Shown here in pieces: positions 5,061 through 7,558 of a stretch of 7,558 nt of DNA. This stretch comes from an uncultured Eubacteriales bacterium (GTDB taxonomy: Bacteria; Bacillota; Clostridia; Christensenellales; Borkfalkiaceae): positions 1 to 7,558 of the forward strand of contig URMT01000080.1 in NCBI GenBank assembly GCA_900549005.1. The letters are read 5' to 3'. The notes beneath the pieces are model-generated. The model searched no databases and had not been told where the DNA came from. It saw only the letters and a program-made list of their open reading frames with translations. The position numbers and the translations under genes are program-made. The first letter of the stretch is position 1. Every line of letters begins with the position of its first letter.

Positions 5061-7558
5061 CCACGTCTCCGTAGGTATTGAAGAATTCTTCCTGCGAGAG
5101 CAGGACTTTCCTCGACTTCGAGCCTTCGGCCTTGGTTATGTAGTTCATATTCTCCATCCAGTCAACAATCTTGCACGCCTTGATGTAACCTATGGGGAAA
5201 CGGCGCTGAATCATTGAAACTGACGCCGCGTTTGACATTACGCAGTATTTGAGCGCCCTGATAAACGTATCGTCCACCTTGGTCTCTTCGCTGCTCTCGG
5301 CTCCCTCGGCAAGGCTTGAAGTCTGTTCCGGCTCTTCAACCTTGTTGATGAAGTCTGAAACGCTTTGGTCGAAGTAAGTTTCGTTGTGCTGTTTGATGAA
5401 GTCGGTAACCCTCTGTACTTCGGGCGTATCCACAAAGCAGCCCTGTATGCGCATAAGCTCGGGACGCTCTGCCGAGCGGAAGTACATATCGCCCCTGCCG
5501 AGCAGTTTTTCTGCGCCGCCCACGTCGAATATGGTGCGCGAGTCGTCGAACGAACCCACCTTGAAGCCTATCCTTGTGGGCAGGTTCGACTTTATAAGGC
5601 CCGTTATGCAGTCTACCGAGGGGCGCTGTGTGGCAAGAATGAGGTGAATGCCCGCCGCGCGCGCCTTCTGCACCAGCTTTATGATTCTGCTCTCTATGTC
5701 CTTCTTGGCCTGCAACATCAAATCGCCGAACTCGTCGAGCACTATTACAATCTTGGGCAGTTTTTCAAGCCCCTCTTCAAGATGGCTGTTATATTCGTTG
5801 ATGTCCTTGGTGGCAACCTTTACGTGCCCTTTGGCGTTTTCGCCCGTTTCGGTCATCTCTTTGAACAGCGTGTACCTGCGCTCCATCTCCTTTATTGCCC
5901 AGTTGAGCGCCTTTATCGCCTTATCAACGTCGTAGATAATCTCGTTAATCATAAGGTGAGGGAGCTTGTCGTAGCTTATGAACTCAACCTGTTTGGGGTC
6001 AACAAGAATGAAGCGCAACTCTTCGGGGCCGTATTTATACAGCAGGCTGATAAGGAGCGAGCTTAAACAGATTGATTTACCGCTGCCCGTGGTACCTGCA
6101 ACAAGCAAGTGGGGCATCTTGGTAATGTCGGGGCAGATGCAGGCGCCCTCTACGTTTTTGCCAAGCGCAAAAGTGAGCGAATTTGTTTTGGCGTTCATAT
6201 AAGCCGTGGACTGCATCATACCTTTCAGTCCTACAACGCTGCGCTTGCTGTTGGGAACCTCGATTGAAAGCGCGCCCTTGGAATAGTTGAGGTAGGCGTT
6301 TACGTTCTCCTTTTTGAGCGCCATAGCAATCGACTCTCTGTACCTTAGCGAAGCCTTTATGTTGGTTCTGTCGCATATTATCACGTCGAAGCGGGTAATT
6401 GCAGGGCCCACAACCACGTCGGAAATATAACACTCTATTCTGAAACTTTCAAGCGTCTCTACTATTATGCGCTTGCTCTCCTCCACCTCTGCCGTGTCTG
6501 TGGCGGTGGACTCGGGGTAATCGTCGAGAAGGTCGAACGAGGGTCGCACATACTTCTTCCACACGTGGGGCGGCTTCTGCTCTTCCTTGGGTTTTTCCTC
6601 CGCCGCGTCAGTTTCCTGCACGGCGTTCGGTTCGCGGCGCACGGGCTGGACGGGCGGCTGTGGCTGAGAAGACAGAGGCGCAGACCTGTCGGGTTCCCTC
6701 CTTACGGCGCCAAGCTGAGAATCTTCGATTTCTGCGGAATCGTCGTCAAACAGGTTGGCGTTGCTTCTGCGCGACGAGAGCCTGCTCACGTCGGGCTCGA
6801 CGCCACGTCCTTCAAGACGCGAATTCGAGGAAGAGAACAGCGAAGATATGCCGCCTGCGCCTTCGTTGCCGTCGGATACGCCGTCGCCGCGGCTGCGGGA
6901 AATATCCGAGGGCGACTCGCTGAATCCCGCAGTTCTGCGCGGAGGTTCTGCGCCGCCCGCGGGAGCGGAATTTTCGGTGCTGTCCGTACTGTCCGTAAAC
7001 ATATCGTCGTTTCTGCGGCTGAAATCTCCGCGGGAAAGATTGCTGTCGGAAGCAGACTGTGCCTCGTTGCCGCGCGAAACGGTAAAATCTGTTCCGCGGG
7101 AAGAGGTAAAATCTGTTCCTCGCGACAAATCGCGGCGGTCGGTACCTGCGGCGTCATCTCTTCGCAATGCGCCCGCCGAATCGTCCCTGCGCAAAAAGTC
7201 GTCTCCGCGGACATTCTCGCGGCGGTCAACCCTGTCCGCAAGCCTGTCCGACGAGCCGAAGAGCGCGTCGTCAAGCCTGCGTGAATCTGCGCGCGGGGCG
7301 GGGAACTGCTCTGCCGGCGTATCGACGGCAGGCTGTTCAGGTGACGGCTCCTCCTCTCCAAAGTTTTCAGAGAGTTCGGGGCGGTCGTCCTGTTCGGTTT
7401 CGGGTGCACCGAAATCGATATCGTCGAAATTATCGTCTGTATTATCTGAACCGAAAGAATCTCCCGCACCGTACGATGCGCCTTCGTCTGCGCGGGGCGC
7501 ATAACTATTTGAACTGCCCGAATAGTAATTGTCGTCAGAAAGCGGCGAAGTGTTTTCT
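5053..7558 (-). CDS. ftsK: DNA translocase FtsK/SpoIIIE (5' end cut by window edge)
   Basis: Membrane-anchored hexameric ATPase that pumps chromosomal DNA through the closing septum. The frame is open to the right edge, so the true start and expected membrane segments lie outside; a TTG at 7194 is internal. Counting from the edge, 834 residues are visible. Residues 1 to about 327 are a hydrophilic linker rich in Ser, Arg, Asp, Glu and Pro, with RRDD and SRGTDFT repeats. The motor begins near VWKKYVRPSFDLL. Walker A is GTTGSGKS at 488-495 (bases 6096-6073) and Walker B is IVIVLDE at 603-609 (bases 5751-5731). ATQRPSVD and DSRTIFDVGGAEKLLGRGDM follow. A winged-helix gamma domain, about 762-822, ends in AEGSKSRKVL. 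The vegetative FtsK and sporulation SpoIIIE roles cannot be separated from this fragment. Confidence 0.95.
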   Translation of the reverse strand, partial: ENTSPLSDDNYYSGSSNSYAPRADEGASYGAGDSFGSDNTDDNFDDIDFGAPETEQDDRPELSENFGEEEPSPEQPAVDTPAEQFPAPRADSRRLDDALFGSSDRLADRVDRRENVRGDDFLRRDDSAGALRRDDAAGTDRRDLSRGTDFTSSRGTDFTVSRGNEAQSASDSNLSRGDFSRRNDDMFTDSTDSTENSAPAGGAEPPRRTAGFSESPSDISRSRGDGVSDGNEGAGGISSLFSSSNSRLEGRGVEPDVSRLSSRRSNANLFDDDSAEIEDSQLGAVRREPDRSAPLSSQPQPPVQPVRREPNAVQETDAAEEKPKEEQKPPHVWKKYVRPSFDLLDDYPESTATDTAEVEESKRIIVETLESFRIECYISDVVVGPAITRFDVIICDRTNIKASLRYRESIAMALKKENVNAYLNYSKGALSIEVPNSKRSVVGLKGMMQSTAYMNAKTNSLTFALGKNVEGACICPDITKMPHLLVAGTTGSGKSICLSSLLISLLYKYGPEELRFILVDPKQVEFISYDKLPHLMINEIIYDVDKAIKALNWAIKEMERRYTLFKEMTETGENAKGHVKVATKDINEYNSHLEEGLEKLPKIVIVLDEFGDLMLQAKKDIESRIIKLVQKARAAGIHLILATQRPSVDCITGLIKSNLPTRIGFKVGSFDDSRTIFDVGGAEKLLGRGDMYFRSAERPELMRIQGCFVDTPEVQRVTDFIKQHNETYFDQSVSDFINKVEEPEQTSSLAEGAESSEETKVDDTFIRALKYCVMSNAASVSMIQRRFPIGYIKACKIVDWMENMNYITKAEGSKSRKVLLSQEEFFNTYGDVDD
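5067..5070 (-). promoter_or_regulatory. Ribosome binding site for rimO
   Basis: GGAG on the minus strand lies 6 bases before the rimO ATG at 5060 and within the 3' end of ftsK. It supports the 8-base overlap start. Confidence 0.75.
7081..7128. repeat. 24-bp tandem direct repeat (two copies) in the ftsK linker
   Basis: Two adjacent 24-base units, 7081-7104 and 7105-7128, match at 20 of 24 positions. Both begin with the identical 15-mer GGTAAAATCTGTTCC (plus strand). They encode two copies of the 8-residue unit SRGTDFT plus one variable residue. Flanking codons carry looser RRDD and SRG copies from about 7010 to 7200, so this looks like a short in-frame expansion of linker sequence. Confidence 0.8.

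Noticed and set aside
7192..7194. TTG as the start of ftsK
   Set aside because: The frame stays open to the window edge with similar linker composition, and an FtsK/SpoIIIE should have membrane segments further upstream.
6565..7504. Long plus-strand and alternate-frame open frames over the ftsK linker, including a Ser-rich one at 6755-7504 and minus-strand 6786-7502
   Set aside because: The GC-rich, repetitive linker codons give stop-free frames on both strands. The ftsK frame continues unbroken through the region into the motor domain.

Overview
The window is one gene-dense stretch of a bacterial chromosome. All six genes are on the minus strand, so transcription runs from the right edge to the left edge. 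In that order they are ftsK/spoIIIE (5' end outside the window), rimO, pgsA, cinA, recA and nadE (3' end outside the window). Adjacent genes overlap by 4 to 8 bases or are separated by at most 27 bases, so this looks like a single polycistronic unit whose promoter lies beyond the right edge.

The order ftsK/spoIIIE-rimO-pgsA-cinA-recA is a familiar arrangement in Firmicutes, especially Clostridia. GC content looks moderate by eye, and Shine-Dalgarno sequences of the AGGAG/GGAGG type precede most starts. I infer an anaerobic clostridial lineage, possibly an uncultured one, but cannot name a genus. Two things differ from the usual cluster. The rodZ/ymfM gene often found before pgsA is absent, and recA is followed by glutamine-dependent NAD synthetase rather than RNase Y.

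Region by region: 7558-5053 encodes the FtsK motor, preceded by a very long, charged, repetitive linker. 5060-3723 encodes the S12 methylthiotransferase RimO. 3726-3001 encodes phosphatidylglycerophosphate synthase, with a probable 44-residue acidic N-terminal extension. 2997-1924 encodes a CinA protein whose C-terminal NMN-deamidase domain is recognisable but whose N-terminal MoaB-like domain has lost its signature motifs. 1896-889 encodes RecA. 892-1 encodes the glutaminase half of NadE.

The genes join chromosome segregation (FtsK), recombination (RecA), membrane phospholipid synthesis (PgsA), ribosome modification (RimO) and pyridine nucleotide recycling (CinA/PncC and NadE). There is no gene-free stretch over 300 bases, and I saw no RNA gene, mobile element, CRISPR array or convincing terminator. 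This is mainly a conserved housekeeping operon. The points worth a second look are the degenerate CinA N-terminus, the CinA-RecA-NadE linkage, the FtsK linker and altered FtsK gamma recognition residues, the repeated GTGA start/stop junctions, and a perfect 10-bp inverted repeat early in nadE.
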